64,000 bases of DNA from Chamaecrista fasciculata (GCA_003254925.1 QANZ01004164.1:47683-111682), one strand, 5' to 3'; positions 9,452 through 22,309 are shown, counted from the stretch's first letter. The notes: a model not told the origin generated them from the letters alone. Program-made: numbers and translations.

Positions 9452-12400
9452 CTACGTGGAAGCCGGTATGGATGATGAAGACGAACCGTTGGAAGGGGTC
9501 CAAGCATAGACGAGTAAGCCAAGAACCAGAATAATGGCTCCTGCAAGAAATCCAGTTGGAAGAGAGGAGGCAACACCAAGGTATGGCAATGGCAGAGTGA
9601 AGACATAGATGGATATTGGAACTGCCACACACAACCAAATTGCATAAGTTTGGTTTGTCACAGTTTCAAGATAGAGAGAATGTGCATTTGTTAATCAATA
9701 TATTATATAGATGAGAAAGGAGAAACAAATAGTGAAGTAGACCTATAGGAAATATTCCAGCCTGACAATGTATGTTCATTTCAACTAAAAGTACATGGCC
9801 TTATACTGATTAAGTTTACTTCATGTTTTTAAGTAGTGCCCTTATACTGATTAAGAATAAATAAGAATTAAAAGTGACCAAAAGTAACAAAATTCTAACT
9901 TAAAAAATGAAAAAAAACAAAAGAAAAATATGACAAAAACTAAAACTTTGTCACTTTTCCAATTTCTCAATGTTTCTTAACTCATGGAAGAATTCTTGTT
10001 TAATTATGAAAGAGAGGATGTAATTATCCAACACTAGAGTATTCGATCATAAAAATTGACAGTCGAAAATCACTTCAATTCAAAAGCTATTAAGTAAATA
10101 TTCATGAATTTTATTGTAGTCTCACAGGCGCTTCCTATTATTTTCTGTGACGAGAAGCGCAAAGCCTAAGCAGAAGGTAAAAGATCACAGAAAAATCCAT
10201 ATTACCAAGACTTTCAGACCCTCGTTAAGTCATATCATCTTACAAAGTTACAATAAAAGTGATAGGGATTTGAGTAGTATGAGATGCCTAAATCCCACAT
10301 CAAGTAGAATGGGATGCTTGATGGAGTACTTAAGTGCCTTGGTTTTTCTCCTTCAATAGCTAGCTTTTGAGGGAAAGTTCCCCAAATAGTTGAGCTATCA
10401 GTGACATGTAAAATGCCAGTTCATCAGTTATTATTGATTATTCTAATATTTCAGAGACCATATGTTGAAAATTTTGTTACTAATCCAGTAATTACAGCAC
10501 TGAATGCAGTGCTTGAGAAAATCCAAACACTAAAAGGTAAAAACAATACAAATTCTTCACCAATTAGGCAGTTAATGGTCTCAAAAGGAAAACTTCGGAG
10601 CTACCATAGTATGCAGGACTTTTGATTATCCGGGAATAAACGAATGATTTCTATCAATAGACCTGCTAAAGCCCCAAACCATAGAGTACTTAATGCTGGT
10701 TCCACAGAGAGATATGTTTTAGATCTCGCATTTTAAATACTCCTTCTTTGTTCTTAATTCTTTATTGTAATCTATAATACATAATTACATATATGAATAT
10801 GATCAAATGGTTTAGTTAATAACTACTTGTATTTGTATGCAAAATTCCTAATTCAAATTGAAATGTACAACGATTCAGTATTATACCTTACAGAAACATA
10901 TGACATACCTGAAAAGGTGGAGGCAAGACAAGATACAACAGCTGAGGAGATCTTGAGGAGATGGAGCAATGAGATATTGAAGCCCATGTTCACAATAATG
11001 AACAACAATGGCAACAATGGGGCACCATCACATCCTGAAACCAAATAATCCTAATAAAGTGTGCAAAACTCACAAGTTTTGCAAATATTTCGTCATAGGA
11101 ATGAAAGATATGAAAAGCAAGGATATTAGAATTTAGAACTGCAAAGTCCAAACCATCCCATCCAAGAACTAACAGAAAACATGTTTTTAGAAACTTTGAT
11201 GCTGGTGACATTTTAATAAGCTATGGCAGCCGATAATCATTAAAGTACCGGAAACCATGAAAACTTTGATGTAGTCCAGCCAATCCTTTAACTCACATCA
11301 CAAAAAATTCAAATGTTCAATAACTGATGCTTGAAATATGCAACTAAATGAACAACGTTTTAGCTCAGTAAGATTCTAATTTTTGGCTGGTTGGAGTTTG
11401 GTAATGAAACTAGACATTATATAGTTCTCATATTAGCCTGAATGTTTAACCTATTTAGTCCCTGAGATTACCAAACTTTTTTCACATTCGTCCTTCCTGC
11501 ATTCCTAGGGTCAATTGACCAATGGACTAAAAGCGACAGAGTTTGTTATTTTTGAGGGTCACTAATATCAAATCTAAAAAAAAAAATTAAAAAAGAAAAA
11601 AAAAACTAGTAATTCAAAGATCAAATTACTCTTGATTTTATGTAAAGTTTCATATGAGTAGTCTTGCTTATGTGACATGAGGCCATATAATCATAAAATC
11701 AAGAGGTAGTGAATTGCATGCATATGGTACTGCGTGGAGCAACAGAAAGATTTTATAAAGACAGAAAACCCTTTAAGATGAAATGATAATATAAAATGGA
11801 AACTATATCTTACCACTAGATAATGTACCAGCATTCAGAAAGCAGGCTGCACCATCTTTAAGGTAATTTGGTAGTTGACTGAAGGGGACGCCCCATAATT
11901 TTGACAAGAAGGGAAGAAGAAGGCATATAAACAGTGCCTACACTAAAAATATGTTAGTGCACTTAGGGACCCATCGGTGTATATATATTGTAATTCAAAA
12001 GGTGCATAAAAAATTATTGCTGGATACCTACTTGGAAAGCAGATCCAAAGGAATTGACAACAAACAGGTCAACAGAACCTCCCTGTTACAGATAATATTC
12101 AATGTTATTTAATATGTTACCATCCCTTTAGAAAAAAAAAAAAAATAGAATAACATTGAAAATTGACGAGTTTGAATTAAACTAATTTATCAACAAGCAT
12201 GTAAACAGCATGGTTATGCAACTTTCAAACATCTTAAAATAAAAGAATGTATCATTTAATTAGACAAAGAATAGATGTGAGTGTTAAGAATAGAGAAACA
12301 TCTCCAAAGCTTCAATATCCATTAAATCATTTGTGATCAGTAATGGGAAAATTTTACTTCTAGTTAGTAATACTTCTGTGCATCCATGTATGAGAGAGAG

Positions 12401-15400
12401 AGGTGTTTGCTACCGCACTATAAGTGATATTACTTCCATCAAGTAATTCAATGCCATATGCTATAGTTCTTCGAAAACATAATTTGCACAAGGTATAAAA
12501 ACATTGTCTACTGTACACACCTTCAGTTTCTGGGTTGCATTCAAGAAGATAACCTCCTACAAAATATGAAAATTGCACTTGTCACTACAGGAGAAATAGA
12601 ATTTGAAACCTAAATGCAACAACTAACAACCATTAATATAGTGTTACCTTCAGCACAGTATCTGCTGCTTGGAATAAAAAAGAAACACTCATCAAAAGAC
12701 TCCAAAAAGTACCAGCTTCCTTCAATGACTGTCCAGCACCAGATCCACTACAATAAGAAAACAGTAGCAAAACATCAGAAGGTCTTTGTTATAAAATATA
12801 TGAAATTGAAAGCTAGAATACAGTTTACAGTTTAAAAGAACAGCAATGTATAAGCTGTTATCATTTACGTAATCAGAAAATAGAAAAGAAACAATTTCAG
12901 AAGTCTTACACTATACATTAGCATGAAATTCTACCAGTCTAAGATTCTATGCAAACATTTTTCGGACTTCAGTTTGAAAATTCTATAAGAATAAATGTAA
13001 ACTTCTGTTTTTGGTCACCAAGATTTAATGTATTACAACAAAGAATGGGCTATATTGTTCAGCATGAAATCTGCCACTAATATTAGAAAGCTATAAGTAG
13101 TTTTTGCCTACATTTTCTTCAAATTCACATCTTATAGAAAGCATCCTTTATCACTACATCAATCTGACCGCAACAGTCACAAGGCAACAAGTTAAAAATG
13201 TGTCCAGAGGCATAAGTGTACAAAGTTAGTTTTTGACTCATTGTTGACATGATTGTACACCAAGTTCTTTTTCATAGTAGCAACATAATTGACCAGTGCG
13301 GCAATGTCTTATTCATGTTTACACATAAAAACAGAGCAAAAATAATATGACATCTGGTAAAAAACATATCAACTAACATGCACTGACCTTGCTACAGTAA
13401 TGATTACACCAATGGCCACAAGAAAGCATCCAAGCAGTTGGTTGAATTTATATCTTCTCCCAAGAAAAATAATTGACAGGAGAATTTGCCACACAAGAAA
13501 AGTCTGCAATGGAAGTATAGGTTAACTTCTACGTTAAATTTAAGCGTCTCATGAAGCTAAAGAAGAGATAATAAATACAAAGACCCACATTTTGGTGTAA
13601 ATGAAAATATTTTGAAAGATACCCAAGTGATCTTTGGGAAATCTTCCCTCAAAAGCTAGCTATTGAAGAGGGAGAACCAAGACACTTGAGTACTCCATCA
13701 AGCATCTTATTCTACTCGATTTGGGACTTAAGCATCTCATACTATCTAAGTCCCTATCATAATATCATCCTGAGCCTTCTACCAGTCAATACCCTACGTA
13801 GGTTAGAACCCTCCGCAGGAAGCCCTCTTCGGGCTGCCCACAACCAAGTTCTGATACCAATTGTTAGAGATCCAAGTGACCTTGGAGAATCCTCTTTCAA
13901 AAGCTAGCTATTGAAGGGGGAGAACCAAGACACTTAGGTACTCCACCAAGCATCTTATTCTACTCGATGTGAGACTTAGGCATCCCATACTACCAAAGTC
14001 CCTATCATATTTCAACATTTTTGTTTTACAAAAATAACCTTCTAAATTTATACATAAAGAATATAACTTTTGACTTGACTGCTATAACGGATTTTGGATT
14101 GGATCACGATGCTTCATTTCTGCCACCATTTTTATGGGAGAAATGCTTTAAAACCTAGAAACAAGCGAGATACTGATCCAAAAGAAATGGTTCTAGTGAA
14201 TAGGTGATGAGGTACCTGAATAAATGATATTAATATCATTTTGATTCTTTGTAAGTTGTGAATATTGACAAAGGCATACTAAATTCACATGTTGATAGAA
14301 CCTCTAAAAGTGTTATATATTATATATAAGGAAGAAACAGTATTCCACCCAAGCAAAGATGGAAAATGAGTATAGAGGTAATATGAAATGGAAAAAACAG
14401 TATTCCACCCAAGGAAGAAACATCTTAATTTTTTACTATAGTTTTAAAATGTGGACGACCAAAAAGGGGTGGAGCCATATAATATAAGATAAAAAAAATA
14501 CTATTTTGTATTACCGATTACGATTCCTTCTTTTAAAATTCCTTTATCTAGCAATACACGGTACACTGGAAAACTATTATCTTAAGACAAAATATCCAGA
14601 TTTCCTTTTGGATAATAATCTCATTAATTATTTTGATTTTAATTAACTCAGATCAGGACGCAGACGATAAAATACATATGTGCCAAATATAAGGTGTCAT
14701 TATTAAGCGCAGTAGTACACTATAAACTTTTTCCAACTATTCCACATGTTTATTACTTATTTTTTTAATTTTTAATTTAATTATTTTTGACCAACCAAAA
14801 AGGTCCTCACACATATAATATAGTATATATATATTATAATTACAATATATATACACATATTACATCACAATAATATATTATATATATGGCACCCTCTCAC
14901 GTGTATATATATATATAATATAATAATATATAAATATTTTTTATTTTACAAATATATTATATTATATTATATATAATTTATATTAATTTAATTAAAAAAT
15001 TTATTTTAGACCTTGGAATTATACCAACTCAGCAAGTCAATATGCGAGTCATCAAAATATATAATTTTTTATATATTGGTAATTCTTCTATTTTTTAAAT
15101 TATATTAGTAATATTTTTTAGTGTCAAAATTTAAAATAAAATATTCGAGCCCATGTTATTTACATTTTGATCTATGATATAAAATATATAATTCATACCT
15201 CAAAAATATACATTTTGGTCCCTCCTCCAATATATATATATGGGTAATATTTTTTGTGATGTAAAAATATAAAAACAAAATTAAAAAAAAGTAATAAGAA
15301 AAAAATATATAATTCAATCCCAAAAAATTTAGTTTTTGGTCCCTCCTCCCGTATATGTATGAATAATATTTGTTGTAGTGTCCAATATTTATTCAAAACC

Positions 15401-18400
15401 AATAATGAGAAAAAATGTATAATTCATATCAAAAAAATATACATGTTGGTCCCTCCTCTAGTATATATATATATATGAGTAATATTTTTGGGAGTGCAAC
15501 AACTGAAAAGCAAAATTAAAAAAATTATATAATTCATACCCCAAAAATATATACTTTGGTCTTTTCTCTAGTATATATATGAGTAATATTTTTTGTAGTA
15601 CAAAAATTTAAAAATAAAATTAAAAAACAATAATCTTTCAAATAAATTATTATTTTTTCATATAATTATCTTATTTTTTTATGTACGTTATACTGTTGAA
15701 ATTATTTATCAAATTCTGCATAATAATTTGATGTTCGTTGAAGATAAATTATTTGTTCCATGAATTTGTAAAGATTATTCTATTTTGGTCCCAAAATATA
15801 TTTTTTGGTCATTGAATTTGAAAAAGAGACCGAATCGTTGATGAATGTGATTTTTTATAGGCCAAGACAACATTTCACTTCATAATTTCACACCCTATTT
15901 TTTTAATTACATCTCAAACAATCCAAACACCATTTTACATTCCATTTTCATTACATAATTTTCTCATTATCATTTCATTACATGAAATCATCATTTCATT
16001 ACATACTTATATCCCAAACACACCCATAATTCATTCAGATATATAAACCATCTACTTTAATAGTTTAGTCAAAATATACATAACAATAGAAAATTTAAGT
16101 ATCAAAGAGTCAATCGAAAGCCAATGTTCTTACCTGAGATAATATTGGAATTGAAGCTCCAGAAAGAATTGCTGACATAAAAGAAAGAATAACAAATAAT
16201 TACACGAAACTCAGACTTAAAACTTCTTAAAGAAAAAAAAAATTAAGGCCCAGTGATCTATATACTGATAAAGAAATGAAAGACAATTGTCAAAGATACA
16301 TCCAAAATGCATCTTAAATTTGAGTTGACATATTAAACTGAAGCCCACATAAAAATAAATCAAAAAAATTGCAGGTATATGCTTCATACCATACAATATA
16401 CTATAACAAAAGCTTAAGCAATTAAAGACCATACAATATACCATACTGTATGTTCTAACTTCTAACATGCAGAGCTCTGATATAATTAACATTAAAGAGG
16501 CCTCAACACCTCTTGAAGGTTTAGGCAAGCTGCCTTCAGTCAAGTGCACACGCAAGTTTGGCAGCACCATTGGCACTTCTTTCGTTGATGAAAGGTTCTT
16601 GTTGAAGGTGGCGCCATGTCAACACCAGTTTATTTTCAGCCCTAAAAGCCCACCTCAAGTCTTAAACAACAAAACTAGTTCAATGATAGGGAAAATTATA
16701 ATTCCCATACCAATAACTCAGAAATAATAAGGTAAAGTAGTCATTCTCATTTTAATTATTATCTAAGCTTTTATTTATTTAGGGTTTTTGAAACCAAAGG
16801 AAAAAAAAAAAGTAGTCAACAGCCTTGGACCACACCTGTTGCAGAAAGAAGTCAAGGTGATGATGTCATTGAGGACTTACTATACTACCTAGCTTCTCCA
16901 TCTTTGAAAAATCTTAGTCTCCTACTCTCTTTTGCCTGTAGGCCCTTCTTTGCTATAATCATTTACTCCATAAGCTGCTAATAAGTTTTGTTTCAAGTTA
17001 TTCAGTTATTACTCTTCTATCTATCAAAATTTTTAACAATCTAAACCTCTCTTTTCTAGTTCTGAAAAAGAAAGAAAGTACAAGGTCCCCAATCAAAATT
17101 TCCATACTCTTTCTTGACAAACTCCTTTATTTTGACTTCTAAACTTTTCATTTCTAAGTCTAAAATTTGAAACCATATTCTTATAGGTGCACTGGATGAA
17201 TATATGCTTGAATACGTAATTTAGATGTTAGATGTTGTTGCAATAGTTCATATGGCATATTTTCAGCACCTCTCGGCTCACGTCGTCAAAAGGGTCTAGA
17301 CTCTTGCATTTACGGAACAAGTTTAAACGATTTATGTAGACAAAATCTACTAAACACGACACTAAAAATAACTCATGAAGAAATTTGGATACATGAAGAT
17401 GATGACAGATGCCAGCATCTGGCATCAAACAGACCAAAACTGAGGCAGAGGTGAAAAGATTGCAAAACAAACTCAAGACAGATTACCTCCTGCAGCCATT
17501 CCTGTGGCAGCACCAAGAGCCTCCAGTAGACCAACAGCCAGAAAGGGAGCTTTTGGCATGGATAACATTTCATCAGTAACAATGCCCGCATGGTACCGCA
17601 TATACAAAATAGAGAAGTATACAATTACATATCTGAAATTAAGAACATCTAATTAGATTTAGTCATATTAACTCTAGTAAACATGCTACTCGTTATGCAA
17701 TTCTTCAGATAAAAGATACGCTGTTAACTTCTTTCAAAAATGTAACAAGGTTTGCTTGATAGAGAGGAGAGAAGAATATGGATCAATAAAGGGAGGAGGT
17801 ATTAAATAGTATCAGCTAGTAAAAAGGCCTAAAAGTCATTAAGAATTTGGGCCTCCCCATCAATTTCTAATGTTCAAGCATTGAATTTGTCACATGACAT
17901 AGGAAACTCAACAATGACATTACTAACCACTTCTTCTCTGTCCTGTTTTGAGGAGAAATAGCATGTATTGTTTCAAAGAGGTCAAATACTCAAATTGGTC
18001 CCAAAAGTATGGGGTGGATTTCAAATTAGTCCTAAATGTTTCATTTGTTTCAGATTGGTCCTACATGTTTCTATGATTATTCAATTTTGAATCCAAACTA
18101 CAGAAGATATCATATCTCTTCCATTTCAAATTTGAATGCAATGTGTTTAGAACTACTAGTTACTTTTTACGAATAATTTCTCTATCAAATTTTGGGTCAT
18201 TTGCTGACAACCTCAACTAGGTAGACAAATAACTCGTCAAAAGCAACCCATAGCTCTGAACTCGTCGCATTTAAACATGAACCAAGAGACATATGACCAC
18301 ATTAAGTTGCTTGGACCAACCAGTCCCTGAATTGTAAGAAAATATGAATTAGTCCCTGAATTTTACACTACTGTCAACCTTGAGATCCCTGAATTGTAGG

Positions 18401-19213
18401 AAAATACAAACCAGTCCCTGAATTTTAGAACACCGTCAACCTTTTGGTCCCTAAATTGTAGGAAAATACGAACCAACTCAAGGACCAAAACATTAACGGT
18501 GGTGTAAAATTCAGGGGCTGATTCGTATTTTCCTATAATTAAGGGACCAAAAGGTTGACGGTGGTGTAAAATTCAGGGACTGATTTGTATTTTCTTACAA
18601 TTTAGGACTAAAAATTGATAATGGTGTAAAATTTAGGGACTGATTCAAGAACTAAATCGTTGACTCAGTCGAGGACCAAAAGTAGGTTTTCTCTATAATT
18701 TAGCATCAAGGTATTATAGAATTATACTTTTGATTGCAGAAAAACGAAAAAACAGATAGTAAAAGTTGAAGGCGGCAAGTACCCGAATGTAGCAAGCTGA
18801 GCAAGAAAGAAAGGATAGTGTTTGAGAGGAACCAAAGCTAGTTTATACAAGACCCGATTCCCAACGCCGAACACCACCGTGATTGCGGCAGCGACTGCTA
18901 CCTCCACCGTCCGATTCACCCTTTTCCGATCATTCACCACCGCCCCGCCGTCACTCCCGCCATCCCCGGCGAAATCTCCGACCTGTTTATCTCCAACAGC
19001 GTACGATCTCTCCCACGCGCCGCCGCCGGAAGCCACCGCCTCGACCACCCAATTCCCCGAATGCCGCCGCCGCGAAGATCGCAGCACGATTCCCACTCGG
19101 CGGGTTGCGTAACTGTAGTGAATCCCACAAATTCCGGCGGCCCTCTTCGGCTGCCGGAGCTGACATTGAGTGCCGGACACGGCGGCGGCTATCCGCCGAG
19201 ATAATGCCGTCAT
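9452..19213 (-). CDS. CLT1: CRT-like transporter, chloroplastic (CLT family), 10 exons
   Basis: Homologue of plant CRT-like transporters, plastid-envelope members of the drug/metabolite transporter superfamily; Arabidopsis CLT1-3 export glutathione and gamma-glutamylcysteine from plastids. Exons from the start: 18783-19213, 17487-17632, 16134-16171, 13388-13503, 12648-12747, 12521-12556, 12032-12082, 11814-11937, 10909-11034, 9452-9621. All introns are GT-AG and phases agree; the sum is 1338 nt, 445 residues plus TAG, close to Arabidopsis CLT1. Roughly the first 95 residues are a variable Arg/Ser-rich transit peptide. The carrier follows with hydrophobic segments and conserved blocks [47 protein letters not shown]-like [10 protein letters not shown] and [10 protein letters not shown]. 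The start MTALSRR is chosen because it fits a transit peptide; the frame is open farther upstream to 19438. Exon 3 has only 38 nt. No disabling change seen. Confidence 0.93.
10245..10395 (+). repeat. TRIM LTR fragment in CLT intron 9
   Basis: About 150 bp match, in opposite orientation, the LTR of the TRIM at 13613-14017: GATAGGGATTTGAGTAGTAT, a CCCACATCAAGTAGAATGGG core, GATGCTTGATGGAGTACTTA and CAATAGCTAGCTTTTGAGGG occur in the same order. There is no second LTR or primer site here, so it is a solo or fragmentary LTR. Confidence 0.6.
13613..14017 (-). mobile_element. TRIM (terminal-repeat retrotransposon in miniature) in CLT intron 3
   Basis: Two direct repeats of about 155 bp (13613-13767 and 13862-14017) flank a ~95-bp core. 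On the minus strand the first LTR ends in CTCTAACA and is followed at once by TTGGTATCAGAACTTGG, a tRNA-Met primer site, and the LTR start reads TGTTGAAATATGATAGGG. There is no coding capacity, as expected for a TRIM. Flanking bases TATTT and TTTTT match at 4 of 5. The LTR copies differ at several positions, so the insertion is not recent. Confidence 0.75.
15030..15640. repeat. Tandem repeat, ~112-125 bp unit, about 4-5 diverged copies, CLT intron 3
   Basis: Units start near 15056 (partial), 15180, 15305, 15415 and 15525. Each contains a TATATAATTCATACC-like word, then CAAAAATATACATTTTGG, TCCCTCCTC, a TATATA run, GTAATATTTTTTGTAGT and an A-rich tail. They are diverged and AT-rich. No function suggested. 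Confidence 0.65.
15868..16027. mobile_element. MITE-like fragment in CLT intron 3
   Basis: Runs from CACTTCATAATTTCACACCC to CCCAAACACACCC, rich in CATTTCATTACAT. Words such as ATAATTTCACACCCTAT recur at 24075-24100 and, inverted, at 21205 and 42390. I do not see clean ends or target duplications, so this is only a probable member of a repeat family. Confidence 0.3.
18310..18660. repeat. Foldback element with tandem-repeat arms, CLT intron 1
   Basis: The left arm repeats CAGTCCCTGAATTTTA, CACCGTCAACC and TTGTAGGAAAATACGAACC about three times. The right arm carries the reverse complement series (TCGTATTTTCCTATAATT, AAGGGACCAAAAGGTTGACG, GGTGGTGTAAAATTCAGGG), also about three times, with the axis near 18475. 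The RNA of this intron would fold into a long hairpin. Ends and target duplication are not clear. Confidence 0.65.
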
Positions 19214-19437
19214 GGGTTGACAGAAAAGAAATGAACAAGTGGGGTGTGTAGAAAAAGGCGAAATATGCGATGGGTACTTTGCGAGAAGAGAAGGGAGGGA
19301 GGGAAGCAAATTGAGTGTCACATCTTCACATGGATGAATGATGAAGAAGTATGAGACAGAGAGGCTGCCACACACAGCACAAAAGCAAAAGGCGAATTCG
19401 AAAAGTGAAACGACGCAGCTCTTGAAATGATGGCCCA

Positions 19438-19640
19438 TTGTGATTTTGATGCAATGGTTGATATTAAATTAAGAAGATCCAAAGATGCTAAATATAATAA
19501 TATAATAATTAAGATATATATAGAAATGCATGTGGAGTTATGGACACCAACACAAATTGAACTTTGCATCTAGCTAGGTCTTTTTTTTGAGTTGATGTCT
19601 TGAAAAGGAGATTGTTTAATGATTAATGATTTTTTTATTG
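19438..19640. repeat. Upstream CLT segment duplicated at 20855-21050 (copy 1)
   Basis: From GATGCAATGGTTGATATT through AAGATGCTAAATATAA, TGGAGTTATGGACA, AATTGAACTTTGCATC and GAGTTGATGTCTTG, about 200 bp recur in the same order and orientation at 20855-21050. Copy 1 lies about 225 bp upstream of the CLT start codon and so may include promoter sequence. Confidence 0.75.
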
Positions 19641-19692
19641 ACTAATTAATGATATTAAATTTTTACTTTTGAGAGTTAGTATAATAAAATAA

Positions 19693-20549
19693 GGGTAAAT
19701 TACACTTTGGTACCCTGTGGTTTGACCCTATTTCATTTTGGTATCCTGTGGTTTGAAACCTGACACTTTGGTACCCTATGGTATTCTCCATTAACACTTT
19801 GGTACCCTTTGGGATTATTTTGTAATTTTAACCATAATAAATTTTGCAAAAATTACTTATTGACCCTAATTTTTTTTTAAAGTTTTCATTTTAGTCCCTA
19901 GATAATAGGGGTGTACAAGGGACCCGGCCAGCCCGGTAACCTAGTGGACCCGGCCTGACCCGAGGGTGTCCGGGTCGGGTCCCCGGGCTAGGTCCGGGTC
20001 TAGTGTTTCTAGACCCAGCCCGGCCCGGGGTACTCTCATTTTAAAAAAAATATATTTTTTTAAACTTTTACTATACATATTTATATTTTACACTACTAAA
20101 TATTTTTTTAATTGTAAGAAATACATATTATTATTTTTATTAATTGTATATTAAAAATATACATAAAATATATACTTAATCTTAATCAAATCAACATTTT
20201 TCAACAATTAAGTCAAATTAAATATCTTTATTAATAAAAACATCATTAAATATATACAAGTTAAAAAATATATAAAATGAATAAATATTTTTTTAAAAAA
20301 AAATAAAAATTGGCCCGACCGGACCCGGTGCCCGGCTCGGCCCGTGTACAACCCTACTAGATAATATGTATCTAGGGACCTATTTGTAATTTTTTAAAAA
20401 AATTTTGGGGTCAATATGTAATTTTTGAAAAATTTATTATAGTTAAAATTACAAAATAACTCCAAAGGCTACCAAAGTGTCAGGTTTCAAACCACAAGGT
20501 ATCAAAATGAAATAGGGTCAAACCACGGGTATCAAAGTGTAATTTACCC
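19693..20549. mobile_element. Mutator-type foldback MITE, interrupted by a hAT MITE
   Basis: Long inverted repeats start GGGTAAATTACACTTTGG (19693) and end CAAAGTGTAATTTACCC (20549). They are flanked by a perfect 9-bp duplication ATAAAATAA at 19684-19692 and 20550-20558, the length expected for Mutator-like elements. Arms continue inward with GGTTTGACCCTATTTCATTT and its complement. Without the inserted hAT element and its duplication the element is about 400 bp. No coding capacity. Confidence 0.8.
19906..20356. mobile_element. hAT-type MITE nested in the Mutator-type MITE
   Basis: 451 bp with termini TAGGGGTGTACA and TGTACAACCCTA, bounded by a perfect 8-bp target duplication CTAGATAA at 19898-19905 and 20357-20364. 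Eight-bp duplications and TAGGG-type ends are characteristic of hAT elements. The subterminal parts are GC-rich with repeated CCCGGCC and CCGGGTC words; the middle is AT-rich and non-coding. Clean duplications show it inserted after the surrounding MITE. Confidence 0.85.
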
Positions 20550-20578
20550 ATAAAATAATAAAGGTTGAAGGGTTATTT

Positions 20579-20850
20579 TGGTCTTAAATATATGTTTTAA
20601 TGTTATTTTGGTCAATTAAGTTTCAAAATATTCATATTAATCCTAAATATTGGTAAAATGTTTTATTTTGATCTCAAGCTATTGAATATGACTCGTTTCA
20701 AATTTAAATATGAAGGATTTAAAGCTACGTATTGTTCTTAAAGAATAATTTTTCTATCTAGTTAGAATCGTTAATAAATAAAGTCAAATCAATCTTAAAA
20801 GTAAACTGTTTATTTCATGGTTAAACAATCAAAATTGAGAATATATTTCT
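20579..20850. repeat. Arm fragment of a GGTCCTAAATGT foldback family (copy 1)
   Basis: Similar in order to 21885-22180: TTTTAATGTT...TTTTGGTC, CCTAAAT.TT.GTAAAATGTTT, CTATTGAATATGACT.GTTTCAA, TAAAGCTACGTATTGTTCT and AGTAAACTGTTTATTTCATG. The two copies are diverged. No coding capacity. Confidence 0.5.
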
Positions 20851-20854
20851 TATC

Positions 20855-21050
20855 GTGATGCAATGGTTGATATTAAATTAAGTAGATCCAAGATGCTAAA
20901 TATAATTAATTAAGATATATATATAGAGGCATATGGAGTTATGGACAAACACACAAATTGAACTTTGCATCTAGGTCTTTTTTGAGTTGATGTCTTGATT
21001 TTTTAATAATTAATGATATTAGTTTTACTTTTGACCATTAATATATTAAT
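20855..21050. repeat. Upstream CLT segment (copy 2)
   Basis: Direct repeat of 19438-19640, about 1.4 kb farther from the CLT gene. Small indels distinguish the copies. The foldback MITE and hAT insertion lie between them. Confidence 0.75.
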
Positions 21051-21119
21051 ATATTAAAATAAAGTTAAAATTTAAAATTAATTATTATATTTCTAGCACT
21101 AAGTTAGTTTTGCAAAATA

Positions 21120-21880
21120 ATTTGATTGAATTATAATTTGACTAGATTATAATCTGATTGGATTATATGGTATTTGGATAAGATTTTGAAAAAGTAGATT
21201 TTTGAGTGTGAAATTATTTAAATAAGTATGTAATTATTGAATTTGATAGATAGAAGGGTGTGAAAGTTGATATATTATATAGGGGTAAAATTGAAATAGA
21301 ATATTACTTTTTGACTTTTTTATTTTTGTGAATAATTTGAGTTGTTTCGATAAAAAAATTTGAAAAGTAGATTTTTGTTTGGTGTGATTTTTTACATTGA
21401 GATTTATAATAATTAGATTTTCTTAAAAGCTCCAATTTGGAGTTCTTTCTAGATTATTTTGATAGATTATTTTACTTGATAACTATACATATTATAATTA
21501 CAATTATCGTATATTGCCTAAATAATTTTCTATGATGACACTTACTTTTTGGTCCTTCATTTTGTATTGACTAAACGGATCAGTCGTTTAAAAAAATACG
21601 AGTTTGTTGGTTCATGTGATGTTAAAATCGTAAACGATTTGGTCCCTGGGTTAAAATAACAATCATTATCCATCTGGTTCTCTCTCTATATTACGACTAT
21701 AATTATTTAATTTCGTCAAAATAAATTTTAGACAAAAAAAAAAAATTGATTTTTGAGCCATCTAATTTTTACCGAGTTAACACATCACTCCTTAATAGAG
21801 ACAACAAAAGTTAAAAACATATCGAGTTGTTCCAAAATAGTGATGAATCGTTATTTAAAATCAAATTTTTAAATAGGTTA
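21120..21880. repeat. Dispersed repeat, copy 1 of a ~770 bp pair (other copy 42270-43065)
   Basis: Shares in order with 42270-43065: AAAAGTAGATTTTTGAGTGTG-like start, GTGTGAAATTATTTAAAT, TATAGGGGTAAAA, AATAATTTGAGTTGTTT, AAGCTCCAATTTGGAG, GATGACACTTACTT, AATCGTAAACGATTTGG, and CGAGTTGTTCCAAAATAGT. The copies are diverged by point changes and small indels. No ORF of note. Class unknown. Confidence 0.65.
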
Positions 21881-21884
21881 AAGG

Positions 21885-22305
21885 GTCATTTTGGTCCTAA
21901 ATGTACGGTTTAATGTTCGTTTTAGTCCATTATGTTTTAAAATGTTCAAATTGGTCCTAAATGTTAGTAAAATGTTTCATTTTGGTCCTAAACTATTGAA
22001 TATGACTTGTTTCAAGTTCGAACGTGACGAGTTTAGAGCTATGTATTGTTCTCAAATAGTACTTTCTCCATCCAGTTGGAGCTGTCAGCAAACGAGGTCA
22101 AACTGATCTTGAAAATAGACCACTCGTTTCATGGTCAAACAAGTAAAATTGGTCATATCTCTCTCGTTTCAAATTCAAATGTGACGAATTCAGAGCTACA
22201 AGTTCCTCTTAACAAGTCCTTTGAATTTGAAATGAGAGACGAGAGAAATATGACCAAATTCAATAGTTTGAGATCCTCTTAAAGATGTTAACTAATCACA
22301 GGACC
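21885..22305. repeat. Arm fragment of a GGTCCTAAATGT foldback family (copy 2)
   Basis: Begins AAAGGGTCATTTTGGTCC and carries the word series described for 20579-20850 plus GGTCATATCTCTCTCGTTTC and an inverted segment (GAGAGAAATATGACC) near 22240. It stops where a LINE fragment begins. One side of an originally palindromic element seems reduced. Confidence 0.5.
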
Positions 22306-22309
22306 AGCC

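Noticed and set aside
11460..11640. GTCCCTGAGATTACC...-type tract in CLT intron 8 as a further foldback element
   Set aside because: Only one arm-like tract with a poly-A stretch is visible; no complementary arm or ends could be paired.
13613..14017. Possible Cassandra TRIM with 5S rRNA-like LTR
   Set aside because: Words such as ATGCTTGG and GATGCCTAAG recall 5S rRNA, but the conserved 5S internal promoter boxes are not present in order, so I call it only a TRIM.
18822..19251. Plus-strand frames of about 96 and 122 codons
   Set aside because: They are antisense to GC-rich exon 1 of the CLT gene, with composition expected from the opposite strand. No domain.
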